This document shows, piece by piece, positions 43,394 through 51,751 of a DNA stretch of 64,000 nt. The stretch is from Sporosarcina sp. D27. GTDB lineage: Bacteria > Bacillota > Bacilli > Bacillales_A > Planococcaceae. Location: the NCBI RefSeq assembly GCF_000586555.1, contig NZ_AZUC01000046.1, forward strand, positions 248,001-312,000, written 5' to 3'. Position 1 is the first letter of the stretch; the number at the start of each line of letters is the position of its first letter. The notes beneath the pieces are model-generated. The model made no database searches. It was not told where the DNA came from and saw only the letters and a program-made list of their open reading frames with translations. Made by a program: the position numbers and the translations under genes.

Positions 43394-43654
43394 CTACAAA
43401 AACAATATTCTTGAAAATAGGAATAGGTAGTATATAACCGGAACAAGCGTTATTACAATCCCTACAATCCTCATACGCTTCTTAAATTGTAATGAAAAGC
43501 CTATAACCCATAAAACAAATAGCAACATAAAGTACCATCTGTAAGTTGGTGTCTCAGTCTCCGCAATTCCTGGACCACTCATCCACAGCGATAATAATAA
43601 TACAAATACCCCTGAAATAGCATTCCATAAATGCCTTCCTATTGTTTTCCCCAT
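43394..43654 (-). CDS. Small membrane protein
   Basis: From the ATG at 43654 (AAGGAGTGGGGAA upstream) the protein has 86 residues with three hydrophobic segments (AISGVFVLLLSLWMS, WYFMLLFVLWVIGFSLQF, IVGIVITLVPVIYYLFLF). The frame extends upstream through repeat element sequence that should not be counted as protein. No family recognised. Confidence 0.5.
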   Translation of the reverse strand: MGKTIGRHLWNAISGVFVLLLSLWMSGPGIAETETPTYRWYFMLLFVLWVIGFSLQFKKRMRIVGIVITLVPVIYYLFLFSRILFL

Positions 43655-43690
43655 TTCCCCACTCCTTGCTTTGTTTACTATCATCTTAAT

Positions 43691-43747
43691 CACCCAACTG
43701 ACCCTATTACTTAAATGGATGCGATTCTTCTTCAAGAAATGCCCCCG
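43691..43747 (-). repeat. Dispersed intergenic element, copy 4
   Basis: Minus strand: GGGGGCATTTCTTGAAGAAG, then AATCGCATCCATTTAAGTAA. Upstream of the small membrane protein gene; TTCTTGAAGAA is an almost perfect palindrome. Confidence 0.65.
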
Positions 43748-43783
43748 ATTCCGGAACAAACAAATTAAAATTTCAAACTCAAT

Positions 43784-44281
43784 TTACGCTTGCAGTTGAT
43801 TTAAAATCAGTTTCAACACATCGTCTTGTGACATATCATTGGTCAATATCATTTCTCCATCCACATTAAGATAATCATTTGAATTCCACCAGGCACGTAA
43901 AGAATCCTCTCCGAATTCCATCTTTTTTCCTCTAGAGTTATGACGTGCGACTGTTTCCTCAAAAGATAAATCAAAGTAATATGTATATGCCTTATGGTCA
44001 TAGAACTGGATCAAGTAATTCATCATTTCGCCATAACGTTTTTTATATAAAATCCCTTCAACGATAATAAATTCACATTTGTCTTTACCGTATGCCGCGA
44101 TTTGACGAATCAAATCAATTGAAAGATTCCCTTCTCTGTCTTGAACTCTCAACATTTCACGCCGAACAACATCTTGAGAAACCAATAATGTTCCACGCCC
44201 CAAATAATTTTGAAGCCTTTTCGCAGTCGTTGTTTTTCCACTCCCAGAGTTTCCTCGTATGATAATTAGCTTAGATTCCAT
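43784..44281 (-). CDS. AAA-type P-loop kinase
   Basis: The 165-residue protein has Walker A IIRGNSGSGKTTTAKRL, then LVSQDVVRREML and EFIIVEGILY, and an arginine-containing lid (RHNSRGKKMEF). The pattern is that of small nucleoside or sugar-type kinases related to zeta toxin/chloramphenicol phosphotransferase folds. The substrate is unknown. The start at 44281 has GGGGGAACT before it. It stands alone in the region. Confidence 0.75.
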   Translation of the reverse strand: MESKLIIIRGNSGSGKTTTAKRLQNYLGRGTLLVSQDVVRREMLRVQDREGNLSIDLIRQIAAYGKDKCEFIIVEGILYKKRYGEMMNYLIQFYDHKAYTYYFDLSFEETVARHNSRGKKMEFGEDSLRAWWNSNDYLNVDGEMILTNDMSQDDVLKLILNQLQA

Positions 44282-44336
44282 AGTTCCCCCCACATTCAAA
44301 ACTTATGAAAGTTAATATTTAATATTTATTATGCAA

Positions 44337-44390
44337 TAAAATGGTCCGATTGCTGAAAAGGGACAGATTCTTTATCCTAGAATCGCCCCT
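44337..44390 (-). repeat. Dispersed intergenic element, copy 5
   Basis: Minus strand: GGGGCGATTCTAGGATAAAG, then CTGTCCCTTTTCAGCAATCG. Upstream of the 43784 kinase gene. The remaining bases to 44583 carry no gene. Confidence 0.65.
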
Positions 44391-44583
44391 GTTAACTGAA
44401 GATAACTTCAACTTAATTTTGGTTCATACTTTTAGCCATTTTCTCAAACAAATCTGCTGGTATGGTAATATGCGTTGTTTCGCTATGGCTCGATTAAAAT
44501 GCATCACTTTGCGACCCATTTATAGGGCAGATTTTGTCAACAACTGCTCCCATTACTTCAATAACTTTATTTATGAGAAAAAT

Positions 44584-45147
44584 TTATATAGAATCGATTC
44601 TCCGTTTTTCAGTCTCTATATAGTCATAAACAGTCACTATTTCTTTGTCATAGTCGCTTTCAATTTCAAAATACTTAAAACCTGTTTGTAAGCATTGTGC
44701 TTTAAATTCCTTATGTTCTTTATTCAGATCTTTTATCGTTCTTTCTTCTGGATAATTACGGAGTTCAACAGCGTTCCTGTATTTTACAATTCTTTCAAAG
44801 TTTTTTTGAATATAATTCGTCGAAAAACCTAGAAACACTGAAATAATTTTCTTTGAATAATTGATGTCAATTTCCTTTAGATAATGAGGTGAAATATAGC
44901 TTCCTTCAATAATTATATGTTGTTCATTCTCGACATTTGCCATAATAATCCCTTTTAATATTGGCCACAAATTATCTCCAATGACTTCAGTATTATCTAG
45001 CGGTGTGAATCCACAATTCTTATATCCCCTATAGATGCCCATCTTTAAATGATCTATTGAGAGATAAGGAATATGGTACCTTTCTAACAATTTTTGAGCC
45101 ATCAAGGTTTTACCAGTACTACTTACAGCACTTATTAAAATAATCAT
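44584..45147 (-). CDS. P-loop kinase (adenylate kinase-like)
   Basis: The 187-residue protein has Walker A SAVSSTGKTLMAQKLL, a typical IIIEGSYISP segment, and a lid region with EERTIKDLNKEHKEF. It resembles other small kinases (2-phosphoglycerate kinase or AAA_33-type). I set the start at 45147 because the ATG there opens MIILISAVSSTGKT. Substrate unknown. Two such kinases lie close together (43784 and here). Confidence 0.7.
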   Translation of the reverse strand: MIILISAVSSTGKTLMAQKLLERYHIPYLSIDHLKMGIYRGYKNCGFTPLDNTEVIGDNLWPILKGIIMANVENEQHIIIEGSYISPHYLKEIDINYSKKIISVFLGFSTNYIQKNFERIVKYRNAVELRNYPEERTIKDLNKEHKEFKAQCLQTGFKYFEIESDYDKEIVTVYDYIETEKRRIDSI

Positions 45148-45187
45148 ATATTGCTCCAATCTGAAACAATCGAAATAATTTAACAAT

Positions 45188-45244
45188 CGATTACTGCACT
45201 AAAGTGGTCGTAATGTTGCTTTGCCGATATACAAGAATTGCCCT
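45188..45244 (-). repeat. Dispersed intergenic element, copy 6
   Basis: Minus strand: AGGGCAATTCTTGTATATCG, then CGACCACTTTAGTGCAGTAA. Upstream of the 44584 kinase gene; most diverged copy. Confidence 0.4.
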
Positions 45245-45433
45245 ATTTGCTTCACATTAAAGTAATAAGTTTTGGCTTTCCCATTCCTTAAAGGTAATAA
45301 ATGCACAATACTCTAAGCCTATCCACAATCCCTGTAAAATTATTACATTTTCTTCAAATAAGCGGTTCACGTCATGGAATTACATTCCATGTGTGACCAT
45401 TAGTTGACCAAGCCAGATAAGTTTTATAAAGTT

Positions 45434-45946
45434 CTAAATATGGCTAATTAAGTTTTCAATGCTATCTATAATTGTAATTCGAGGGTCATGACAATCATTG
45501 CCACAAGCGATACCAAAACCTCTCATTTCCATATTAATTGCTAGTTCAATATCAACAGTTGAATCTCCAATCACGAAAGATTCTGATAAACTAATGTTAG
45601 GATAGTCTTTTAGAGATTGTCGTATCATTCCAGTTCCCGGTTTAATACAGCAACAGCCTTCTGCTTTTGCATGAGGACAAAAATAAATGTCATGAATTTC
45701 AATATCATTCCATTTAAGCTCCATAAGCATTTGATCAGTGATATCAAGATATTGTTCCAATGTAATATAACCTTCATTTATAACATACTGATTGGTTACA
45801 ATAATAATTTTATAACCTTTATTTATTACTTCTTTTAGTGTCTGAATTGCTCCATCCATAAATTCTGGACGCTTAACTTCCGTCCACTCATGGTCAGGAT
45901 AATCATTAATGATTGTTCCATCTCTATCAAAAAATGCAACCTTCAT
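45434..45946 (-). CDS. HAD-superfamily phosphatase, GmhB-like
   Basis: The 170-residue protein starts KVAFFDRDGTII with nucleophile Asp7 and acid/base Asp9, has VTNQYVINEGYI, and the zinc-loop CPHAKAEGCCCIKPGTGM, the pattern of D,D-heptose 1,7-bisphosphate phosphatase and related HisB-type HAD enzymes. The reaction is dephosphorylation of a sugar phosphate; substrate unknown. ATG at 45946. It stands alone. Confidence 0.8.
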   Translation of the reverse strand: MKVAFFDRDGTIINDYPDHEWTEVKRPEFMDGAIQTLKEVINKGYKIIIVTNQYVINEGYITLEQYLDITDQMLMELKWNDIEIHDIYFCPHAKAEGCCCIKPGTGMIRQSLKDYPNISLSESFVIGDSTVDIELAINMEMRGFGIACGNDCHDPRITIIDSIENLISHI

Positions 45947-46011
45947 AATATACACCCCACAGCATTTTCATTTATTTAAAGACAAAAGATCATCCAGGCG
46001 CTTGTTTTAAA

Positions 46012-46052
46012 TTGACCAGATTGTAACCCAAATCATACTAAATAAACGCCCC
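46012..46052 (-). repeat. Dispersed intergenic element, copy 7
   Basis: Minus strand: AGGGGCGTTTATTTAGTATG, then GGGTTACAATCTGGTCAATT. Lies in the spacer between the deaminase and HAD genes. Confidence 0.4.
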
Positions 46053-46564
46053 TATTCTGTAACAATAGCTTTTCGTAAGTTAGTAATATAGTTAGGATTG
46101 GCGGACCATTTATTCATTAATTCCATTTGTTTCTTTTTTAAATCGTCATAAGGTTCTTCGATAGATTCAATTTCACTGAACTTCATATCAAAGATTTCCG
46201 CATCTTTAAATTTTTTAAAACTCCCAAATCCCATGTCGTCATTTAATAACCACACAACTTTTGTTATTTTCGCAAAAAGGATTCCACCAGTGCACATTGG
46301 ACATGGTTCTAGTGTAGTGTACATTGTAAATTTTTCACGGTTAACTTTAGCCTTAAATATAGATTTTCCAGCATTACGGATAGCAACAATTTCAGCGTGG
46401 GCAGTAGCATCTTGGTGAGAGTGTACTTTATTACGCCCGCTTGCAATTATGTTTTTATCTTCGTCAACTATAATTGCCCCAACTGGGTATGTATTCTCAT
46501 ACAATGATTTTTCTGCTTCTTCTAGAGCCAACTTTAAAAAATACCTATCTATATTTTTGTCCAT
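46052..46564 (-). CDS. Nucleoside deaminase (CDA fold)
   Basis: The 170-residue protein has ATAHAEIVAIRNAGKS and TTLEPCPMCTGGIL, the HAE and PCxxC zinc motifs of the cytidine deaminase superfamily; the loop length is that of cytosine/guanine-type or tRNA-like deaminases. The substrate is not clear. It stands apart from the operon at 60939-61873, which contains two others. Confidence 0.85.
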   Translation of the reverse strand: MDKNIDRYFLKLALEEAEKSLYENTYPVGAIIVDEDKNIIASGRNKVHSHQDATAHAEIVAIRNAGKSIFKAKVNREKFTMYTTLEPCPMCTGGILFAKITKVVWLLNDDMGFGSFKKFKDAEIFDMKFSEIESIEEPYDDLKKKQMELMNKWSANPNYITNLRKAIVTE

Positions 46565-46845
46565 ATTCTACCACCTGAATTTTTTTTAGTTTTTTATCTG
46601 TAAAATCATTAGTTCACTGAAGTTCCTGTTCACTATTATAAGAAGAATCATCAACCAAATCAGGCTCATTTCAGGTACGTGCAAGTTGCGCAACTTACCT
46701 CGAATCTGTAATTACGTTAAACCCGTTGATTTGCTGTCCAGTAGGACGATTTACGGTGGGCGTCTACTCCAATGATCTAAGGTGTTCTACTTTAACAATC
46801 AAATGCCGCCAGTTGCAGAACAGTTTTTTAGAGCCCCTTAATAAC
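46565..46845. other. Non-coding spacer, nothing recognised
   Basis: No convincing ORF or copy of the dispersed element here. A short self-complementary TGCAAGTTGCGCAACTT stretch lies at about 46680-46696. Confidence 0.3.
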
Positions 46846-47559
46846 TTAGTATTTCTCATCTAACCATTGTTTTAGGTTGTCAAGCATTTCTTCTGTAAAA
46901 GAGTGGTTAACATTTTCATATACATTAAAGACCACATCACATGACATTCCAGAACCTTTCAAAAACTTAAAATAGTCCTTCTGTCCATCAATTGATATAA
47001 CTCTATCCAATTCACCATGCATTAATAATATAGAAGAGTTACTTATATTTTTCCCTATTGGATTATAAATATTTATTTTTTCTATTTCTTCATCGGACAA
47101 TTCTGGACGTTGATCATTTGCCCTAAAAATTTTTTCGGATAAAAGAAACGAACCAGAACCATTAATATTTATTAGTCCAGCAAAATTATTACCTTTAGCA
47201 TATATTCCATTTGCGATAAACCCACCCATAGAAATACCCATAAGAATCACATCTTTTTCTGAAACACCTAATTCTTGAAATAATAATGTAGCATCATCAA
47301 TACTTCTGAAAATGGTCTTCCAGAAGTATTCTTGAGTAACTTCTTTCAGAAAATGATTTTCTAATTTATGTCTACTATCATGAAAGATGATTTCAGGAAC
47401 AATGACTTTAAAACCGATTGAAGAAAAATACTGAGCAAGTTCATCATAATTATTAACACTTGAACCCCATCCATGAAAGACAATAATCGTTTTGTCTCTA
47501 CTTGATTGTCCCTGATTATATACATAATTCACAAAATTCTTAGATACAATTTTCTTCAT
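46846..47559 (-). CDS. Alpha/beta hydrolase
   Basis: The 237-residue protein has IIVFHGWGSSVNNYDELA (oxyanion HG), GISMGGFIANGI with the nucleophile Ser, SILLMHGELDRVISI with the acidic residue, and a C-terminal NHSF histidine. This completes the Ser-Asp-His triad of esterase/lipase-like alpha/beta hydrolases. Substrate unknown. The start at 47559 follows GGAAGGATAGAAAG. Confidence 0.85.
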   Translation of the reverse strand: MKKIVSKNFVNYVYNQGQSSRDKTIIVFHGWGSSVNNYDELAQYFSSIGFKVIVPEIIFHDSRHKLENHFLKEVTQEYFWKTIFRSIDDATLLFQELGVSEKDVILMGISMGGFIANGIYAKGNNFAGLININGSGSFLLSEKIFRANDQRPELSDEEIEKINIYNPIGKNISNSSILLMHGELDRVISIDGQKDYFKFLKGSGMSCDVVFNVYENVNHSFTEEMLDNLKQWLDEKY

Positions 47560-47704
47560 CTTTCTATCCTTCCACATTCATACATATTTTTAGTTCTTTC
47601 ATTTTCAAAGTTAATTTAAGATATATAAATTAAATACTATTTCAACTAAAGCCACCGTTAGTTTAATAAGCACTATATGAATTAGATAGATTTTTATTTT
47701 CCAA

Positions 47705-48469
47705 TTAAACTTCCTGATTGCAATACTCATCATAAATTAACTTCATAGCATCAATAATTATTTCATCTGCTAATTTCTCTTTATATCGATTTGGTAACTC
47801 CTTTGCACCCAAAACAAATAATAATGGATTTTTAGAAAACTCACCCATTATCCCAATATAAACTACTACATTATCTAATCCACCAGTCATATGATTTAAG
47901 AAATGGCTTGGTATACCTTCTATATCACCTCGTTGCCTAACTAAGCCATTAATAACTGGAATCCATAAATCAGGATTAGTTTTGTATCCTTGATATATTA
48001 ATTGTAAGAGTTCTAATATCTCACTCAATTCTCCGTGGTTATCCACGTCCCTTGGATTCTGAGTAATATTTATATTTTTAAAATATGATTTTATTTTATT
48101 GTTAATCATTTCCCATCCACCACAAAATTGAACAATTCTATCTGCAACAAAACTATCGTGACAGGCTATCATCACTTCCACCGCATCTTGGAGTGCCAAG
48201 TTGTCTCTACTTTGAAAGTGAGGATACACCTCTTTACTATCCTCTTCTGGATTTAAAATTATATCTTCAACAATGTCAGTCCATTTATAGTGTCTTTCTT
48301 CAACCAGTTTTGTTATACCAAATGCAATTGCAACTTTTGCCGCGGAAGCCAGAGGCACTAATAAACCCTTATTTAATGATGAAAGTATATCCTGTTTTAC
48401 ATTAGAATAAATAATAATTCCAACTTCTCCTGACTCTAATTCCTTTAGTTTTTCAAGAACTTTCTCCAT
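47705..48469 (-). CDS. Class A beta-lactamase-like serine hydrolase
   Basis: The 254-residue protein has a SxxK pair at LASAAKVA (Ser42, Lys45), a region CHDSFVAD in place of the SDN motif, and HMTGGLDN where class A enzymes have K-T-G. The fold is thus a divergent beta-lactamase-type serine hydrolase without signal peptide, so it is likely cytoplasmic and probably not a classical penicillinase. Role unknown. Confidence 0.65.
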   Translation of the reverse strand: MEKVLEKLKELESGEVGIIIYSNVKQDILSSLNKGLLVPLASAAKVAIAFGITKLVEERHYKWTDIVEDIILNPEEDSKEVYPHFQSRDNLALQDAVEVMIACHDSFVADRIVQFCGGWEMINNKIKSYFKNINITQNPRDVDNHGELSEILELLQLIYQGYKTNPDLWIPVINGLVRQRGDIEGIPSHFLNHMTGGLDNVVVYIGIMGEFSKNPLLFVLGAKELPNRYKEKLADEIIIDAMKLIYDEYCNQEV

Positions 48470-48538
48470 TTCCGAACCCCACTTTACATTATTTCTATTT
48501 ACTTATTCTCTCTGTAAACTTGTCTTTGTTCAACTAAA

Positions 48539-48582
48539 ACTGGCTCGATTGGTGAAGGGACGCTTTATATTAAAAACTCGCC
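48539..48582 (-). repeat. Dispersed intergenic element, copy 8
   Basis: Minus strand: AATATAAAGCGTCCCTTCAC, then CAATCGAGCCAGTTTTAG. Upstream of the beta-lactamase-like gene; it abuts the structured repeat at 48583. Confidence 0.5.
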
Positions 48583-48717
48583 GTTGCTTGGAGTGGAAGA
48601 CGGCCGACTCCGTAGGGATCAGAGTGCGCCTTGAGACCCCGCAGGGAGCGTTTTTTTGCGACCGAGGAGGCTCAGGCCACGCCCTTGGAAAGCGTGCCGT
48701 CTGGAGCGGAAAGCAAC
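48583..48717. repeat. Structured ~135-bp repeat of the Bacillales intergenic type
   Basis: The block starts GTTGCTTGGAGTGG and ends GAGCGGAAAGCAAC; internally it has GAGACCCCGCAGGGAGCG and GAGGAGGCTCAGGCC. I recognise this family of GC-rich intergenic repeats from many Bacillus-related genomes (GGAGCGGAAG ... GACCCCGC ... GAGGAGGCTCA ... GGAAAGCG). Both ends share GTTGCTT in inverted form, so the RNA would fold. Its GC content is far above the local average. Confidence 0.8.
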
Positions 48718-48791
48718 AGTTTGTATACTTCATAATGTCCCTTTAACGGTATAATCCCTATTCCAGAATCCCCCCGATTGGTGAAGAAACC

Positions 48792-49145
48792 CTATTTTTG
48801 TAAAGACATTAATGATGAAATATCTAACTCTTCGCTTTGTATTACAATTGCCGTTAAGCCAGTATCGGTTTTGGTTTCGTGCCATTCATCCTTCTCCCAA
48901 AAAATCGCTTCACCACTTTGCACTCTCACAAATTCATTTGATTCTCCTCTAACAAAACCTTCTCCATTTACAATTAAAAGAAGCTGCGGTACTACAGCTT
49001 GATGGAAACCAATTACTCCGTTCTTATCTAAGTGCATACATCCGATATTTGCTTTCTGAGTAAGGGCAATACGTGTCAATATAAAATCCGAACTGAATTG
49101 TGTAACCTTTTTGCCTGTTTCTTTTTTATATTGATAAATTTCCAT
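48792..49145 (-). CDS. Cupin domain protein
   Basis: The 117-residue protein has a small beta barrel: GCMHLDKNGVIGFHQAVVPQLLLIVNGEGFVRGES and AIFWEKDEWHETKTDTG with two conserved cupin motifs. Metal ligands (H, Q/E, H) are partly visible. The start is the ATG at 49145 (GGGGTGATTCT upstream); 16 upstream codons are extra. Substrate unknown. Confidence 0.75.
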   Translation of the reverse strand: MEIYQYKKETGKKVTQFSSDFILTRIALTQKANIGCMHLDKNGVIGFHQAVVPQLLLIVNGEGFVRGESNEFVRVQSGEAIFWEKDEWHETKTDTGLTAIVIQSEELDISSLMSLQK

Positions 49146-49641
49146 AGAATCACCCCGACTGTTCAATAATATTTCTTCGTGCTTGAATAGCATACTTTTT
49201 CATTATTAAACTTTTAATATCCCTAGAAAAAAACAAGACATTCTAAACATAACGGCTGGTTTCAGGCAACGATGATTCTTCTACAACTGTACCCGATAAT
49301 AGAAATAGATTTTTGAAAGGATTACTCATTTTCTATAAACTCTCTCTCTATCTCTACAACTTCTTTATTCTGATCCAAGGATAAGAAATCGTCAGCCTAT
49401 TTGAATTCACAAATATATTACTTTTCTGCTATAAATGCATACCTGTCTTCCACCGGCCAATGGTCAGATCCGATCGATTTTGACCTTTTGTTTACGTGAT
49501 CCAAAAGAAGAGCATGATAACGATGTAGAACAAGACGGTAAAGAATATGTCCCCTAGGTTCCATATGCTGTTTATAGCTTCCGGTTACATTACCTCTTGC
49601 TGCTGTTAGTGTTGCTTCAACCCTTGAACTGCTTCAATTCG
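49146..49641. other. Spacer with possible gene remnant
   Basis: At about 49456-49560 the plus strand reads STGQWSDPIDFDLLFT and, in another frame, RDPKEEHDNDVEQDGKEYVP, both protein-like. No complete gene remains; I cannot name it. The rest is AT-rich and blank. Confidence 0.3.
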
Positions 49642-50058
49642 TCAGTCCACAGTGAACGATTCTTCCTGTCCATCCCACCTGATGGTAATAAGAATCTTGT
49701 CATCTTTCTCGATAGTGGTCTCACCGGTTTCTTGCCCTTTTAGCGAAAATGTCTTATCTTCGGGAAATTCAGGAAAACGCAACTCTGTGCTCGCGCCTAT
49801 TAAATCTGTTGCATAGCCATATTCCAAAATGTTCACACCTTCCAATTCCTTAGCCTTCCCTTTGAATATCACCCTCAACTCATAGTCCTTATAGGAAAGG
49901 GACTCTGTACTTCTCTTTTTGAAAGGTTGAGTCATCACGAACGTCCCCTGCCAATAATCACTTTCCCCCTTCAGGTTAACAACACTCTGATCGTTGCAAG
50001 CACTGAGGACTCCAATCAAAACGAACAGCAAAGTGATGCATGATATCCATCTTTTCAC
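49642..50058 (-). CDS. Putative lipoprotein
   Basis: The 138-residue protein has a signal peptide (ISCITLLFVLIGVLSAC) with lipobox Cys21, then a beta-rich domain (GTFVMTQPFKKRSTESLSYK, KILITIRWDGQEESFTVD). No family recognised. Expected location: outer face of the membrane. Confidence 0.7.
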   Translation of the reverse strand: MKRWISCITLLFVLIGVLSACNDQSVVNLKGESDYWQGTFVMTQPFKKRSTESLSYKDYELRVIFKGKAKELEGVNILEYGYATDLIGASTELRFPEFPEDKTFSLKGQETGETTIEKDDKILITIRWDGQEESFTVD

Positions 50059-50128
50059 AAAGTCATCCCTGTGTTTTCAGTATGGTTAGGACCTGCAAAT
50101 CCCTCAAGTTCAGAACAAGTGTCTACTA

Positions 50129-50668
50129 TTACTTAGACTGATGTTTTTTTAACATCTTTTGTAAGTAAGCAACTGAATTTCCTTTTGGGATGCTAAGGGT
50201 TTCCCAGCTTTCATCTTTTAATTGCTTGCCAATGTAAACAATCTGACCAACGTGATAAGAATAATGAGCCATCTGCCTTTCGATCGCTTCTAGCACAGTG
50301 TGCTGCTCACCACGAATTGTTATATTTTTTAATAAGTCTTGGTTTTTTAACCCATTCATTGTACCAAGAAGTGTAATCCAGCCTTTTTCCCAAACAGTTA
50401 CCATCTCTTGTCTTGAGGAAATGTCATCTTCAAATTCCTGATCACGTTTTCTAGAAGGCTTTTCTCCATCCGTTGTTAAAAAGTCTGTCCATCTGGAAAT
50501 CATATTTCCACTTAAATGTTTTACAATAATTGCAATGCTATTTGAAGACTCATTTAAACTCCAGTGTATATCTTCCTCTGATAATTGACTTATTGTTTTA
50601 TCGCCTAAATCTTTAACACTTTCAAATCTTTCTTTCACAATCTTCAAGTACTCATTTCCAAAATCCAT
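50129..50668 (-). CDS. DUF1572/DinB superfamily protein
   Basis: The 179 residues show a four-helix pattern with IVKHLSGNMISRWTDFLTTDGEK and QMAHYSYHVGQIVYIGKQL, the histidine pairs of DinB-like metal sites. Such proteins bind a metal ion and are often linked to small thiols or damage response; DUF1572 (YfiT-like) is the best fit. Function unknown. Confidence 0.75.
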   Translation of the reverse strand: MDFGNEYLKIVKERFESVKDLGDKTISQLSEEDIHWSLNESSNSIAIIVKHLSGNMISRWTDFLTTDGEKPSRKRDQEFEDDISSRQEMVTVWEKGWITLLGTMNGLKNQDLLKNITIRGEQHTVLEAIERQMAHYSYHVGQIVYIGKQLKDESWETLSIPKGNSVAYLQKMLKKHQSK

Positions 50669-50728
50669 AAAAGCACTCCCTTCCGCCCTGCATTCCGGCC
50701 CCTTTTCTTGAATAACGTATTTGCAGTA

Positions 50729-51304
50729 TTAAGACTTTTCATATGGGTTTTCAAGGATAAAGTTTTTAGCCATCAAATAGGCTGTCACCGTGAATAACTG
50801 CGTTTTAATTTTGTTTGATAGTATTTGATTTTCAAAATTATCGAAGTCACATAACCTAACTGTTAGTTCTTCGGTATCATCCACATCTTGCCCATACGCT
50901 TTATAGGCGCCAAGAATTAGATAGGTCTTCACTTTATTGTTCTGTATTGCTGGATTCACCATAAATTCACCTAAGAAAATAGGTTTTCTAAAAGAAGTGT
51001 AACCTGTTTCTTCTTTCACCTCTCTTATTAAGCCTTCCTCATGCGTTTCATAACTTTATTTTTTCCCAGCAGGTACTTCTAAGAAGAAATCTTCGCCTGC
51101 ATGGCAATATTGTTCAACCAGTACAATTTGGTTTTCTTTAGTAATTACAATTGCATTTACCCAATCAGAATACTCATTCACATAATAATTATTAATCACT
51201 ATACCGTTTGGAAGTCCACAACTATCTATTCTAATATTTCCGGATGGACTTTCATGTATATACTCAGATTTCAATGTTTTCCACTTATTCACAGTTCCCC
51301 TCAA
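50729..51304 (-). pseudogene. NUDIX hydrolase with in-frame stop in the Nudix box
   Basis: The frame reads EVPAGKK, TAA at 51056-51058, then SYETHEEGLIREVKEETGY. The stop therefore sits at a variable position inside an otherwise complete Nudix box (G x5 E x7 REVxEExG). Both halves together are 191 residues and resemble ADP-ribose pyrophosphatase-type NUDIX enzymes (for example EYSDWVNAIVITKENQIVLVEQYCHAGE). It is a nonsense mutation or an error; a truncated product would be inactive. Confidence 0.85.
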
Positions 51305-51354
51305 AAACTCATTTCATTTTTCAATATGTATCATTCTTAATTTGTATAGAAAAA

Positions 51355-51385
51355 ACCTCTTTAGACAATTCTATCCAAAGAGGTT
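51355..51385 (-). terminator. Terminator on the minus strand
   Basis: AACCTCTTT pairs with AAAGAGGTT over nine bases and TTTTTTC follows on the minus strand. It may end transcripts of the LysR gene, which stops about 370 bases upstream. Confidence 0.6.
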
Positions 51386-51751
51386 AATTTAAGCAATTGT
51401 TGTGTAACAAAAAAGTTCTTTACTGAACGCACCTCAAAAACCAATGAATACGTCGATATATATATTTATTAATAAGATGAAAAGTTCTTTACTTATTTTA
51501 ACAATTGTCATAATTCAGAGGTTTTCACGACATAAAATTTCTTTACTGCATTTCCATTTATCGCTACTTCGGGTCTCTACTTCGATTTAACCAATTCCAA
51601 TTAGTTCAATCGAATAATTTCTTTTTAACTTCTTCTGCTGGCAATCTGCCCCGTTAGTTTAAGTGCAATCATTCACAAACTACAATTCATTCAACAAATA
51701 AAAAGTGCCTCTATAAAAGTCTTCTCTCTGTACAGAATCGCTTTTTAATCT

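Noticed and set aside
41391-48582. Integron attC sites
   Set aside because: The repeated element lacks the core-site symmetry typical of attC and no integrase is present; kept as an unnamed dispersed element.
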